A stretch of 64,000 nt of DNA from Aquipseudomonas guryensis. Its GTDB lineage: Bacteria > Pseudomonadota > Gammaproteobacteria > Pseudomonadales > Pseudomonadaceae. A model generated the notes under the pieces. It saw nothing but the letters and a program-made list of their open reading frames with translations. It made no database searches and was not told where the DNA came from. The stretch lies in assembly GCF_014164785.1 (NCBI RefSeq), contig NZ_JACJFN010000003.1, positions 434,001 to 498,000 on the forward strand, given 5' to 3'. Positions 1-9,033 of the stretch are shown here, piece after piece (the stretch's first letter is position 1; each line of letters opens with the position of its first letter). The translations under genes and the position numbers were made by a program.

Positions 1-1
1 C

Positions 2-289
2 CTGCCCAACCCCTACTGGAAGCCCGACCTGCGTGAGATGTCCGGACTACAGGCACCGGTGGCCGAGTACCTGGCCGCACAAGCGGATGTCGAGGAGATG
101 TACCAGGACATCCATGCCTACCTGCACAAGTGGCTACCGCGTTTCGCCGCCAGCAACCGCGCCTATGTGACCATCGCCATCGGCTGTACCGGCGGCCACC
201 ATCGCTCCGTGTACCTGGCCAATCGCCTGGGCGAAGCGCTCAAACCCACCTTGAAGAATGTCCAGGTCCGCCACCGCGACCTGGGTTAA
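2..289 (+). CDS. rapZ: RapZ C-terminal part (truncated by window edge)
   Basis: Only the last 95 codons are present; the reading frame is open from base 2 and stops with TAA. The visible part carries the RapZ/YvcJ C-terminal signature [15 protein letters not shown] and the downstream VRHRDLG tail. RapZ is a nucleotide-binding protein; in E. coli it is the adaptor that delivers the sRNA GlmZ to RNase E. The N-terminal Walker A domain lies outside the window. It sits 14 bp before ptsO, the usual proteobacterial arrangement of the nitrogen-PTS locus, so the two are probably co-transcribed. Family assignment is firm; the regulatory role in this organism is inferred. Confidence 0.9.
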   Translation: MPNPYWKPDLREMSGLQAPVAEYLAAQADVEEMYQDIHAYLHKWLPRFAASNRAYVTIAIGCTGGHHRSVYLANRLGEALKPTLKNVQVRHRDLG

Positions 290-303
290 GGACTGCCCAC
301 GCA

Positions 304-576
304 ATGCCTGCCTGCGAAATCACCATCATCAACAAACTCGGCCTGCATGCCCGTGCGGCGGCCAAGTTCGTCGGCGTGGCGACGCGCTTTCCCTGCCAGG
401 TGCGGGTCGGCCGCAGTGCCGAGAGTCTGATCGACGGCAAGAGCATCATGGCCGTGATGATGCTCGCGGCCGGCAAGGGCACCAACCTGTACCTGCATAG
501 CGAAGGCGAACAGGATGATGACGCCCTGAACGCCCTGATCGAACTGATCAACAACAAGTTCGACGAAGGCGAATAA
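304..576 (+). CDS. ptsO: Phosphocarrier NPr of the nitrogen PTS
   Basis: A 90-residue HPr-fold protein. The phosphorylated histidine is His15 in KLGLHARAAAKF, and the region of the regulatory serine reads GKSIMAVMMLAA. NPr takes phosphate from PtsP (EI-Ntr) and passes it to PtsN (EIIA-Ntr), a cytoplasmic relay that regulates carbon, nitrogen and potassium balance rather than transporting sugar. The ATG at 304 was chosen because it begins the HPr fold directly; the same frame stays open upstream inside rapZ without homology. It lies just after rapZ and ends 15 bp before a strong hairpin terminator, so it is the last gene of its operon. Confidence 0.95.
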   Translation: MPACEITIINKLGLHARAAAKFVGVATRFPCQVRVGRSAESLIDGKSIMAVMMLAAGKGTNLYLHSEGEQDDDALNALIELINNKFDEGE

Positions 577-591
577 CCCGCCTACCAAATA

Positions 592-627
592 AAAAGGGGC
601 TGTCCGGCAAACCGGACAGCCCCTTTT
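592..627 (+). terminator. Intrinsic terminator after ptsO
   Basis: A long perfect stem, AAAAGGGGCTGTCCGG, with loop CAAA and matching arm ending CCCCTTTT. It has A-rich and T-rich flanks on both sides, so it can act in both directions. It would end rapZ-ptsO transcripts on the plus strand and pmbA transcripts, which stop at 643, on the minus strand. Confidence 0.85.
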
Positions 628-642
628 GCATGGTGCGGTGTC

Positions 643-1989
643 TTAGCTGCCAGCGACGGTCATCTTCTCTATGAGCACCGAGCCAGTACGGATATTGCCG
701 CGCAGCTCCAGGTCATTACCGACCGCGACTATCTGGCGGAACATGTCGCGCAGATTGCCGGCGATGGTCACTTCCTGCACCGGGAACTGGATCTCGCCGT
801 TCTCCACCCAGAAGCCGGCGGCGCCGCGCGAATAGTCGCCGGTGACCATGTTCAGGCCATGCCCCATCAGTTCGGTCACCAGCAGGCCGCGGCCCATGCG
901 GCGCAACAGGGCTTTCTGGTCCTCGTCACCGTGACTGACGAACAGGTTGTGTACGCCACCGGAGTTGGCCGTGCTGGGCAAGCCCAGCTTGCGCCCGGAA
1001 TAGGTGCCGAGGATGTAAGAGACCAGCTCACCACCGGCAACGAAAGGCTTGGCATAGGTCGCCAGGCCGTCGCCATCGAAGGTCGCGCTGCCCATGGCCC
1101 GCGGGATATGCGGGCGCTCGTCGAGGTTGAGCCAGGTAGGAAACAGCTGCTGGCCCAGGGTGCCTTCGAGGAAGGACGACTTGCGGTACAGGTTGCCGCC
1201 GGAAATCGCCGCCAGGAAACTACCGAACAGGCCAGTGGCCAGCTCGGCAGCGAACAGCACCGGCACCTCGCAGGTCGGCACCGGCCGCGCACCCAGACGG
1301 GCCGCGGTACGCGCGGCCGCATGCCGACCGATCTGCGCCGGGTCGGCGAGCAGCTCACCCTGGCGATTGACGTCGTACCAGTAGTCGCGCTGCATCTGCC
1401 CTTCACCTTCGGCGATCATCACGCAGCTGAGGCTGTGGCGGGTGCTGGCATAACCACCGACGAAACCATGGCTGTTGCCGTAGACCCGGCAGCCCTGGTG
1501 GGTATTGAGGGTGGTGCCATCGGCATTGCTGATCCGCGGATCGGCAGCGAACGCGGCCTCCTCGCAGGTCAGGGCCAGTTCGACGGCGCGCTCGGGCGCC
1601 AGCGCCCAGGAATGGTAGAGATCCAGGTCGGGAAACTCGCGGGCCATCAGGGCCGCATCGGCGAGGCCGGCGCATTCGTCCTCGGAGGCATGCTGGGCAA
1701 TGGCCAGGGCCGCCGCCACGGTTTCGCGAATGGCCGCATCGCCGCTCGCCGAAGTACTGGCCGAGCCCTTGCGCTGACCAACGTAGAGGGTGATGCCAAA
1801 ACCCTGGTCGCGGTTGAACTCGACCGTTTCCACCTCGCCCTGACGCACCGTGGTCGACAAGCCCTGTTCCATCGACACCGCCACTTCACAGGCACTGGCG
1901 CCCTGGCGCCGGGCCTCGGCGATTATCTGTTCGACCTGCGCCTGCAAGGCCGGCAACGCCTGCGGGCCCACCACTTCTGCTGCACTCAT
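643..1989 (-). CDS. pmbA: TldE/PmbA metalloprotease subunit
   Basis: A 448-residue protein, matching the roughly 450 residues of E. coli PmbA (TldE). TldE pairs with TldD in a cytoplasmic zinc protease that matures microcin B17 and degrades the antitoxin CcdA. TldE lacks the zinc-binding HExxxH, and none is seen here. Family landmarks include NRDQGFGITLYVGQRKGSAS near the N-terminus and GLLVTELMGHGLNMVTGDYS near the C-terminus. The start at 1989 (MSAAEVVG) is preceded by TTGGAGCGAGTT, a good Shine-Dalgarno; the upstream in-frame ATG at 2022 has no such site. It is divergent from darP, and its partner tldD lies 0.8 kb away. Confidence 0.93.
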   Translation of the reverse strand: MSAAEVVGPQALPALQAQVEQIIAEARRQGASACEVAVSMEQGLSTTVRQGEVETVEFNRDQGFGITLYVGQRKGSASTSASGDAAIRETVAAALAIAQHASEDECAGLADAALMAREFPDLDLYHSWALAPERAVELALTCEEAAFAADPRISNADGTTLNTHQGCRVYGNSHGFVGGYASTRHSLSCVMIAEGEGQMQRDYWYDVNRQGELLADPAQIGRHAAARTAARLGARPVPTCEVPVLFAAELATGLFGSFLAAISGGNLYRKSSFLEGTLGQQLFPTWLNLDERPHIPRAMGSATFDGDGLATYAKPFVAGGELVSYILGTYSGRKLGLPSTANSGGVHNLFVSHGDEDQKALLRRMGRGLLVTELMGHGLNMVTGDYSRGAAGFWVENGEIQFPVQEVTIAGNLRDMFRQIVAVGNDLELRGNIRTGSVLIEKMTVAGS

Positions 1990-2068
1990 AACTCGCTCCA
2001 AAACTGCAAACTGACAGCCCACCCGGCAAGCACTGCGCTTACGGTTTGAGGCTTGCCGCTACCCTTGC

Positions 2069-2077
2069 TGCTATCAT
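2069..2077 (+). promoter_or_regulatory. Possible extended -10 promoter for darP
   Basis: TGCTATCAT fits an extended -10 element (TGn-TATAAT) and lies 27 bp before the darP start. No good -35 is present at 16-18 bp, which is tolerable for extended -10 promoters. Prediction by eye only. Confidence 0.35.
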
Positions 2078-2104
2078 GGCGGCGTTTCCATCCGGACCGC
2101 CCCC

Positions 2105-2626
2105 ATGGCTGATTCATACGACGAAGACTTCTCTGGCGAGAAGAGCAAAACCCAGATCAAGCGCGAACTGCATGCCCTGCAGGAGCTTGGTCAACGCCTG
2201 ACCACCCTCAAGCCCGACATCCAGGCCAAGTTGCCGCTCACCGATGGTCTGCGCAAGGCCCTGGCCGAAGCCCCGAAGCACACGGCCAACGCGGCAAAGA
2301 AACGCCACGTGCAGTTCATCGGCAAGCTCATGCGCGACCAGGACATCGACGGCATCCTCGCCCTGATCGACCAGGTCGACAGTTCCACCCGCGAATACAA
2401 CGAGCGTTTCCACGCCCTGGAACGCTGGCGTGATCGCCTGATCGGCGGCGACGACACCACCCTGGAAAGCTTCGTCGGCGAATTCCCGGAAGCCGACCGC
2501 CAACACCTGCGCGGCCTGATCCGTCATGCCCAGCACGAAGCGGCGCGAAACAAACCGCCAGCCGCTGCACGCAAAATCTTCAAATACATCCGCGAACTGG
2601 ACGAAACCCAGCGCGGCCTGCGTTAA
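2105..2626 (+). CDS. darP: Ribosome assembly factor DarP (YjgA family)
   Basis: A 173-residue, highly charged, mostly helical protein of the YjgA/DUF615 family. Visible family blocks are [18 protein letters not shown] at the N-terminus and [13 protein letters not shown] at the C-terminus. In E. coli it associates with late 50S precursors and helps peptidyl-transferase-centre maturation. It is transcribed alone, divergently from pmbA, and is followed by a MITE-like element rather than another plus-strand gene. The conserved neighbourhood of pmbA and tldD is typical of proteobacteria. Confidence 0.92.
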   Translation: MADSYDEDFSGEKSKTQIKRELHALQELGQRLTTLKPDIQAKLPLTDGLRKALAEAPKHTANAAKKRHVQFIGKLMRDQDIDGILALIDQVDSSTREYNERFHALERWRDRLIGGDDTTLESFVGEFPEADRQHLRGLIRHAQHEAARNKPPAAARKIFKYIRELDETQRGLR

Positions 2627-2652
2627 ACCTCTATGCCGGCAGGGTTGGCCGC

Positions 2653-2798
2653 TAGCAGGCCGTTGAAAAACTACCTGCGTTGCCATCGCGGCGTTAAAAA
2701 CAGGCTCAAAATGCTCATTTACAGCTCGTAAACTGCGCTTTTTCGCCTGTTTTTGCCTTGCGCTGGCGGCCTCGCCAAAGTTTTTCAACAGCCTGCTA
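2653..2798. mobile_element. MITE-like element with 20-bp terminal inverted repeats
   Basis: The 146-bp segment begins TAGCAGGCCGTTGAAAAACT and ends with the reverse complement of that sequence, with one mismatch (C/T). Inside, GTTAAAAACAGGC and GCCTGTTTTTGCC form a second inverted pair around a central TTTAC-AGCTC-GTAAA dyad, so the whole element can fold as one long hairpin. It encodes no protein. It fills almost all of the space between the converging darP and tldD genes. Its form is that of a non-autonomous element mobilised by a transposase elsewhere; I cannot name the parent insertion sequence. Confidence 0.65.
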
Positions 2799-2820
2799 CG
2801 CGCTCAACCCTGCCCACTCC

Positions 2821-4263
2821 TCAGCCGCCCGTCCCGCCCACGGTAATCGCATCGATCTTCAGGGTCGGCTGGCCGACGCCCACCGGCACCGACTGACCGT
2901 CCTTGCCGCAGGTACCGACGCCGCTGTCCAGGGCCAGGTCGTTGCCGACCATCGACACCTTGCTCATCGCCTCCGGGCCGTTGCCGATCAGGGTCGCGCC
3001 CTTGACCGGCGCGGTGATCTTGCCGTCCTCGATCAGGTAGGCCTCGCTGGTGGAAAACACGAACTTGCCACTGGTGATATCCACCTGACCGCCGCCGAGG
3101 TTGGCGCAGTAGATGCCCTTCTTCACCGAACGGATGATTTCTTCCGGGTCGCTCTCGCCGGCCAGCATGTAGGTGTTGGTCATGCGCGGCATCGGCAGGT
3201 GAGCGTAGGATTCGCGGCGACCGTTGCCGGTGCGCGCCGCACCCATCAGGCGAGCATTCAGCTTGTCCTGCATGTAGCCCTTGAGCACGCCGTTTTCGAT
3301 CAGCGTGGTGCAGTGGGTTGGCGTACCTTCGTCGTCGACGCTGAGCGAGCCACGACGGCCGGCCAGGGTGCCGTCATCGACGATGGTGCACAGGCTGGAG
3401 GCGACCTTCTCGCCGATCTTGCCGCTGTAGGCCGAACTGCCCTTGCGGTTGAAGTCGCCCTCCAGGCCATGGCCGACCGCCTCATGCAGCAGCACGCCAG
3501 ACCAGCCAGCCCCCATCACCACCGGGAAAGTACCGGCCGGAGCGGGCTGCGCTTCGAGGTTGACCAGCGCCTGGCGCAGCGCCTCGCGGGCATAGCCCAT
3601 GGCGCGATCTTCTTCCAGAAAATAGCGGTAGTCGGTGCGGCCACCGCCACCATGGCCGCCGCGCTCGCGGCGGCCGTTCTGCTCGACGATCACGCTGACG
3701 TTGAAGCGCACCAGCGGACGGATATCCGCGCCCAGGCTGCCATCACTGGCCGCGATCAGGATGCGATCCCAGACCCCGGAGAGGCTGACGGTGACCTGCT
3801 GGATGCGGGGATCGAGGGCACGGGTGGCCTGGTCGATGCGCTTGAGCAGTTCGACCTTTTCCGCCCGCCCCAGCACGTCCAGCGGATTGCCCGGCGCATA
3901 CAGCGCGGTCACCTGCGGACTGCTGAAAGCCTGCACGCTGCCCTGCTGACCGGCGCGCGAGATCGAGCGAGCCGCCCGGGCGGCCTGGCTGAGGGCATCG
4001 GCGGTGATCGCATTGCTGTAAGCAAAGCCGGTTTTCTCGCCGGACTGGGCGCGCACGCCGACGCCCTGGTCGAGGTTGAAGCTGCCTTCCTTGACGATAC
4101 CGTCCTCCAGCACCCAGCTCTCGGATATCTGGCTCTGGAAATACAGGTCGGCGGCATCGATGCCGGGGCCGGCCAGCTCGCCGAGGATACTCGGCAGCTG
4201 CTCGATGCTCAGGCCGCCGGGAGTCAGCAGGTGCTCGCTGACCGATAGCAATGTCTCGCTCAT
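2821..4263 (-). CDS. tldD: TldD metalloprotease subunit
   Basis: 480 residues, full length for TldD (E. coli 481). The zinc-binding HExxxH motif is visible as [11 protein letters not shown], followed by a glycine-rich region and [16 protein letters not shown] near the C-terminus. It forms the active subunit of the TldD/TldE protease with the product of pmbA nearby. The start ATG overlaps the stop of the upstream nitrilase-family gene by 4 bp (ATGA), so the two are translationally coupled as the last genes of the mre-to-tldD cluster. Its 3' end runs into the MITE-like element. Confidence 0.95.
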   Translation of the reverse strand: MSETLLSVSEHLLTPGGLSIEQLPSILGELAGPGIDAADLYFQSQISESWVLEDGIVKEGSFNLDQGVGVRAQSGEKTGFAYSNAITADALSQAARAARSISRAGQQGSVQAFSSPQVTALYAPGNPLDVLGRAEKVELLKRIDQATRALDPRIQQVTVSLSGVWDRILIAASDGSLGADIRPLVRFNVSVIVEQNGRRERGGHGGGGRTDYRYFLEEDRAMGYAREALRQALVNLEAQPAPAGTFPVVMGAGWSGVLLHEAVGHGLEGDFNRKGSSAYSGKIGEKVASSLCTIVDDGTLAGRRGSLSVDDEGTPTHCTTLIENGVLKGYMQDKLNARLMGAARTGNGRRESYAHLPMPRMTNTYMLAGESDPEEIIRSVKKGIYCANLGGGQVDITSGKFVFSTSEAYLIEDGKITAPVKGATLIGNGPEAMSKVSMVGNDLALDSGVGTCGKDGQSVPVGVGQPTLKIDAITVGGTGG

Positions 4264-5114
4264 AACTTCTCCGTAGGCGCCGGCCCTGGAACGGCCGGGG
4301 CAAAAAATCGTCGGTGGCTGGCCACCGGCATGCGCAGGCGGATCTGCGCCTGCTCGGCAACATCCGGCGTGGCCAGCAAGACCGCTTCGCCTGTGGGCTG
4401 CTCGGCCAGCGGCCGGCCCCAGGGGTCGATGATGGCTGAATGGCCGAAGGTCTCGCGGCCGCCCGGATGGCTACCACCCTGCCCGGCCGCCAGCACATAG
4501 CACTGGGTCTCGATGGCCCGGGCGCGCAGTAGCACCTGCCAATGCGCCGCGCCCGTCACCGCCGTAAATGCAGCTGGCGCGCTGATCAGCTCGGCACCCG
4601 CTTGCCGCAACAGGCTGTAAAGCTCAGGGAAACGCAGGTCGTAGCAGACCGTCAGGCCGAGGCGGCCCACCGGGGTATCGGCCACCACGACCTGGCTGCC
4701 AAAGGCATAGTCGTCCGACTCGCGATAGCGGCCACGGCTGTCGGCCACATCGACGTCGAACAGGTGCAATTTGTCGTAGCGTGCCACGCGCTGCCCTTGG
4801 GCATCGAGCAGCAGCGAGCAGGCATGGGCCTTGGAGTTTGGCTGACCATCGGGTGGCAGCGGAATGGTACCGGCCACAATCCACAGCTGCAGGTCGCGGG
4901 CGGTCTGTTTCAGCCAGGGCAGGATCGGCCCGTAGCCATCGGCCTCGGCACGCCCAAGGGCGGCCAGATCACGCCGGCCCATGGCGGCGAAATTCTCCGG
5001 CAGCACGGCGAGGCGCGCACCGCCAGCGGCGGCCTGCTCGAGCAGACCGCGGGCGGCGGCGAGGTTGGCCAGCACATCGTCCTGGCTGACCATCTGAATC
5101 ACGGCAAGCGACAT
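4260..5114 (-). CDS. Carbon-nitrogen hydrolase (Nit/omega-amidase-like)
   Basis: 284 residues with the nitrilase-superfamily Glu-Lys-Cys triad: Glu in [12 protein letters not shown], Lys in [11 protein letters not shown] and Cys in [11 protein letters not shown]. The family hydrolyses C-N bonds of small amides; this branch (Nit1/YbeM-like) is often linked to deaminated-glutathione or omega-amide repair. The substrate cannot be read from sequence. It overlaps tldD by 4 bp and lies 55 bp after yhdP, a conserved Pseudomonas order. The start ATG at 5114 begins the fold directly ([13 protein letters not shown]). Confidence 0.85.
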   Translation of the reverse strand: MSLAVIQMVSQDDVLANLAAARGLLEQAAAGGARLAVLPENFAAMGRRDLAALGRAEADGYGPILPWLKQTARDLQLWIVAGTIPLPPDGQPNSKAHACSLLLDAQGQRVARYDKLHLFDVDVADSRGRYRESDDYAFGSQVVVADTPVGRLGLTVCYDLRFPELYSLLRQAGAELISAPAAFTAVTGAAHWQVLLRARAIETQCYVLAAGQGGSHPGGRETFGHSAIIDPWGRPLAEQPTGEAVLLATPDVAEQAQIRLRMPVASHRRFFAPAVPGPAPTEKL

Positions 5115-5169
5115 GAAGACTACCGACGGGGTGATGACTGCATGCTACTCCAAGTACGGGCAGCGAACT

Positions 5170-8100
5170 TCATCGGGTTTTTTCAAAAGGTTTGTCGAAG
5201 GTGATGGCCGGGTTCTGCCAGGGCCCCTTGACGCTGTATTGCACGCTGGCGAAACGCGCCACGCGATCACCCAGCAGCTTGTCGACCACGAACAGCGCAC
5301 CGCCCACCGCCGGTGCGCCGACGATCAGCGCAGCCAGTGGCAGGTTGTTGGTGACCGGCAGGGTCACCAGTAGCTTGGCATCGATCTGGTCGCGCGCCAT
5401 GTCCAGAGTGCCATTCAGTTCCAGACCGCTGGACGGCCCCTCCATCTTGATCGGCTCGCGGGTGACGAACACCCCATCGGTGGCCACCAGCAGGCCCTTG
5501 AGCTTGTCATAACTGAGGCCCTTGCCGAGCAGATCGGAGAAGTCCAGGCGCAGGCGGCGACTGATCGAGTTGAAATTGAGCAAACCGAACACCCGCAGCG
5601 CCGATGCCGAGCCCTTGACCTCGACAAACTGGCCCTTACGCAAGCTGGCATCCATGCGACCACTGAAACGCTTGAGACTGAGCCAGGCCGGCGAGCCAGG
5701 CCAGCGGCCATCGACATCCAGACGGAAGCGTTCGCTGGTGACAGTCGGAGCAAAATTCCAGGCCAGCAGTACGTCGGCCAGGTTCTTGCCCTCCATGCGT
5801 CCCTTGTACCAACTACTGCTGGCGCCCGGCGCGCCCTCCCAGCCCGCAGCGCCATTGACCTGCAAGCCCTTGAGCTGCAGCGACAGCTCATTGAAACGCA
5901 CCCCCTGGGCTGTCGGGCGCGCTTTCAACGACCAGGCGCCGAGCAGCTGATCGCCCTGCAATACACGGGCGATGCGCACATCCAGGGCCGGGAACTGCCG
6001 CGGATCGACCGCTGCCAGGGCGTCCGGCTTGTCTATCACGGTCGAGCTCGGCGGCTCGGCCGGGGGAAAGCTCAGGCGAGCCAGGTTGACGTCGATTGGC
6101 GCGCCGGTGGCATCCGGCAGGTTGATCTGCCCCTCCAGCAGCGCGCTGGCCAGGTCGAGCTGCCAACCCTGACCGCTGCGCGCCAGCTTGACCGCAAGAT
6201 TATCGACCTGGGTACCGAAGCCACTGAAGCGATCGACCTGCAAGTCGGCGCCACGCAGGAATTGCAAGTTGCCGGTCGCGCCCGGCGTACCGCCATACTG
6301 CTTGCCCAGCGTTTGCCAGGCGGACCAGTCCAGCTCACTGAGGCGCCCGGCAACGCGCAAGCCTGGAGCAGCGGGCAGGCTGGCCGCGCCACCACCCAGG
6401 CGCAGCTCGCCGCGCCCCTGCAACACCTGCCCCGGTGCCGCGGCAAAGGCCAGACTGGCCTGTCCGGCGTAATCCAGCCAGTAACGCCGCTCATTGCCCT
6501 GCAGGGTCATGCGCCAGACCGCTTCGCGACTATCGCCGGCGACCTTGCCGAAAGGTGCCGGCAGGTCGATGGCCAGGCCCTTGAGGTTGGAGCTGATACG
6601 CAACTGGCTGTCGGCACCGTCCAGGCTCAGGCTCAGGGCATAGGGCAGCTGGCCACTCAGCGGCAGTGCCTGGGTCACGCCCAGCCAGTTGCTCAGGGTC
6701 GCTAGTTGCACCTGGCCGTTGGCCTCGATCCGCGTGCGCGCCTTGCCCCGCGCGCCACTGGCAATCGCCCGCCCGCGCAGTGCATGACCCAGGGCCTGGG
6801 CACGAATGTCCGGGGCACTCAGGCCGGTGGCCGTATCGAAACGGAAGGCACCCTTGATCTGGCTCAGATCCAGCGCCGGCGTGCTCAGTTGCAGGCGCGC
6901 ACCCTCAGTGGCGAAATCCACCTGCACCCTGGGCGGCTGGCCTTGCGCCAGGGGAATGTCGAGCTTGAGCTTGCCGCTCAACGGTCCTTCACCGCGCCAG
7001 CCGGTAAAGGTATCTGCGGTACCCAGCGGCGCCTCCTGGAGAATCTTCAGGGCATCCACCACGCTGCTCTGCACCTGCCCCTGCACGTCCAGGCGTGGCA
7101 CCCGCCCCGGCCCGACCTGCGGAATATCAACGCTGACCGCCGTAAGCCGGCTATCCAGCAGACGCCCTTCCGGGACCCGCACGCGCACGCCACTGTCCTC
7201 GATCAGCACCTCGCCACGCGCCTCGCGCAGCACCGGCCAGCCTGGCTGGAAGGCCAGTTCGGCATCATGCACGCGGAAATACAGGCTGATGCTGCGCGCG
7301 GCGGCATCGGCGCCCTTGAGCAGTGAGCCCTGGTATTGGAAATAGCCCTCATCGACCTTGCCGGCACGAATGGCAGTATTCAACCACTCGCTGAGCTTGG
7401 TGCTCATGCCTGGGGAACGGGTCGGCAGGTACTTGCCGGTGAACTGCGCATCGCCATTGCGAATGCCCACGCGCAGATCCATATAGTCTTCTTCGGCCGG
7501 GTCCTTGCGCAGGCGCACGAGGAAGTCACCGGCCACTGCACCCTCCTCGCCCACCACCTGCAGATAGGGGCTGCGCAGGGTCAACCCGGCGCTATCGTAA
7601 TGCCAGAGCAACTGCGCGCCAGCCGTGCGATAACGCCACATGGCCGGAAACAGCTGATCGAAATGCAGGCCGAAGTTCTCGCTGGCCAGGCGGCCGTCGC
7701 CATCGGTGAGATTGCCGCTGACGCTACCGCTGGCATTCTCCACCGCCGGAATGCCACGCCACGGGCTGATACCGACCTGCGCCAGGTTCAGTGAATACTG
7801 CAGGCGATCGGCACTCGTCAGCTGCGGACGATAGGTCAGCTGGATATTGCTCAGCACCCCCTGCGGGCGCAGGGCCTGCAACGCCTCGGCCGCCTGTTCG
7901 GGCAGCGGCGCCAGGGCGCTCACCACCGGGCCGAGCGGGGCCAGATCGAGACGGTCGGCGCTCAGCGTCCATTGCGCCTCGCGCCCCTCTGTCGCGCTCT
8001 GCTGGCGCAGCGCCAGCTGTACCTCGCCCCAGCGGGTCTCGCCCAGGCTCAAGGCCAGGGAGTCGAGCAGCAGGTCGAAACCAGTTTCCGTGCGGGTGAA

Positions 8101-9003
8101 AAAGGCGCTCAGCGCCAAGTCCTGCACCTTGACCGCCTTGCGCTGGGCATAGCCGCCGCTCAGTTCGGGGGCATGCAGGCGCGCCACGGCGCGTTGCACC
8201 TGGCCGTCGTGCCAGTCCAGCCAGAATTCGCCACCAGCCTGCAGTTTTTCCAGGCGCCAGGCCTGCGTCAGGCCTTTCGGCAGCCAGCGCGCCCAATCAC
8301 TCTGCGGCAGGCTGAGGTACAACTCGGCCTGGCTGTTCTGCCACTCCGTGGGCTGCAGGCGGGTACGCAGGCGCAGGGCCAGCGGCTGGCCATCGGGCAG
8401 CAGCAGACGAGCGTCGATGCGCTGGCGCTGCACGCCGCTGCGCAGGGTCAGGTTGGCGTAGGTGAAGCTCAGGGGGGGCTGCTCGAAGGGTTCGAGGGTC
8501 AGCTGGCTGTCCAGCAGCGACAGGGTGCTGATGCGCTGCAGGCCCTGCAGGAGCTGTTGCGGATCGGCTTTCTGCGCACCCGCGGTACGCACTGGCAGGC
8601 CCTCGACGCTCCAGGCGCCCTGCTCATCCTCGCGCAGACTGAGCTGCAGGCCATCCAGTTCTAGGTTGGCGATATGCAACTGCCGGCTCAGCAGACTCTG
8701 CAGCACATCGGGCACCACCCGCACCTGATCCAGACGAATACTGCTAGTGCCACTGCCCAGCTGCACATCGTGGGCAAACAGCAGCGGTGCCAGGCCACTC
8801 CAGCGCCCTTCCAGGCTGCCGATGCTCAGCGGCATGCCGAGCGCGGTCTGGGCCTTGCTCTGCACCTCGTCGCGGTACTCGGCCACCAACGGTATCAGTT
8901 CGCGGCCAAGGCTGGCGTACAGCGCTGCCAGCACCAGACCCAGGGCGCAGAGCCCGAGGGCCGTGCGCAACAGGGAAACAAGCAGGCGCGCCAGCCGACT
9001 CAT
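5170..9003 (-). CDS. yhdP: YhdP family AsmA-like envelope protein
   Basis: A 1277-residue protein with one N-terminal membrane anchor (about residues 10-30, LLRTALGLCALGLVLAALYA) and a very long periplasmic beta-rich region. The AsmA-like C-terminal region, with FNSISRRLRLDFSDL and PVTNNLPLAALIVGAPAVGG, is diagnostic of the YhdP/TIGR02099 family. E. coli YhdP, with TamB and YdbH, is thought to bridge the periplasm and carry phospholipids to the outer membrane. It lies 30 bp downstream of rng in the same direction, so it belongs to the mre-maf-rng-yhdP cluster. Length and architecture are as expected. Confidence 0.9.
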   Translation of the reverse strand: MSRLARLLVSLLRTALGLCALGLVLAALYASLGRELIPLVAEYRDEVQSKAQTALGMPLSIGSLEGRWSGLAPLLFAHDVQLGSGTSSIRLDQVRVVPDVLQSLLSRQLHIANLELDGLQLSLREDEQGAWSVEGLPVRTAGAQKADPQQLLQGLQRISTLSLLDSQLTLEPFEQPPLSFTYANLTLRSGVQRQRIDARLLLPDGQPLALRLRTRLQPTEWQNSQAELYLSLPQSDWARWLPKGLTQAWRLEKLQAGGEFWLDWHDGQVQRAVARLHAPELSGGYAQRKAVKVQDLALSAFFTRTETGFDLLLDSLALSLGETRWGEVQLALRQQSATEGREAQWTLSADRLDLAPLGPVVSALAPLPEQAAEALQALRPQGVLSNIQLTYRPQLTSADRLQYSLNLAQVGISPWRGIPAVENASGSVSGNLTDGDGRLASENFGLHFDQLFPAMWRYRTAGAQLLWHYDSAGLTLRSPYLQVVGEEGAVAGDFLVRLRKDPAEEDYMDLRVGIRNGDAQFTGKYLPTRSPGMSTKLSEWLNTAIRAGKVDEGYFQYQGSLLKGADAAARSISLYFRVHDAELAFQPGWPVLREARGEVLIEDSGVRVRVPEGRLLDSRLTAVSVDIPQVGPGRVPRLDVQGQVQSSVVDALKILQEAPLGTADTFTGWRGEGPLSGKLKLDIPLAQGQPPRVQVDFATEGARLQLSTPALDLSQIKGAFRFDTATGLSAPDIRAQALGHALRGRAIASGARGKARTRIEANGQVQLATLSNWLGVTQALPLSGQLPYALSLSLDGADSQLRISSNLKGLAIDLPAPFGKVAGDSREAVWRMTLQGNERRYWLDYAGQASLAFAAAPGQVLQGRGELRLGGGAASLPAAPGLRVAGRLSELDWSAWQTLGKQYGGTPGATGNLQFLRGADLQVDRFSGFGTQVDNLAVKLARSGQGWQLDLASALLEGQINLPDATGAPIDVNLARLSFPPAEPPSSTVIDKPDALAAVDPRQFPALDVRIARVLQGDQLLGAWSLKARPTAQGVRFNELSLQLKGLQVNGAAGWEGAPGASSSWYKGRMEGKNLADVLLAWNFAPTVTSERFRLDVDGRWPGSPAWLSLKRFSGRMDASLRKGQFVEVKGSASALRVFGLLNFNSISRRLRLDFSDLLGKGLSYDKLKGLLVATDGVFVTREPIKMEGPSSGLELNGTLDMARDQIDAKLLVTLPVTNNLPLAALIVGAPAVGGALFVVDKLLGDRVARFASVQYSVKGPWQNPAITFDKPFEKTR

Positions 9004-9033
9004 GCAGGACTATCCAGGCGGATTCGGGTCATT

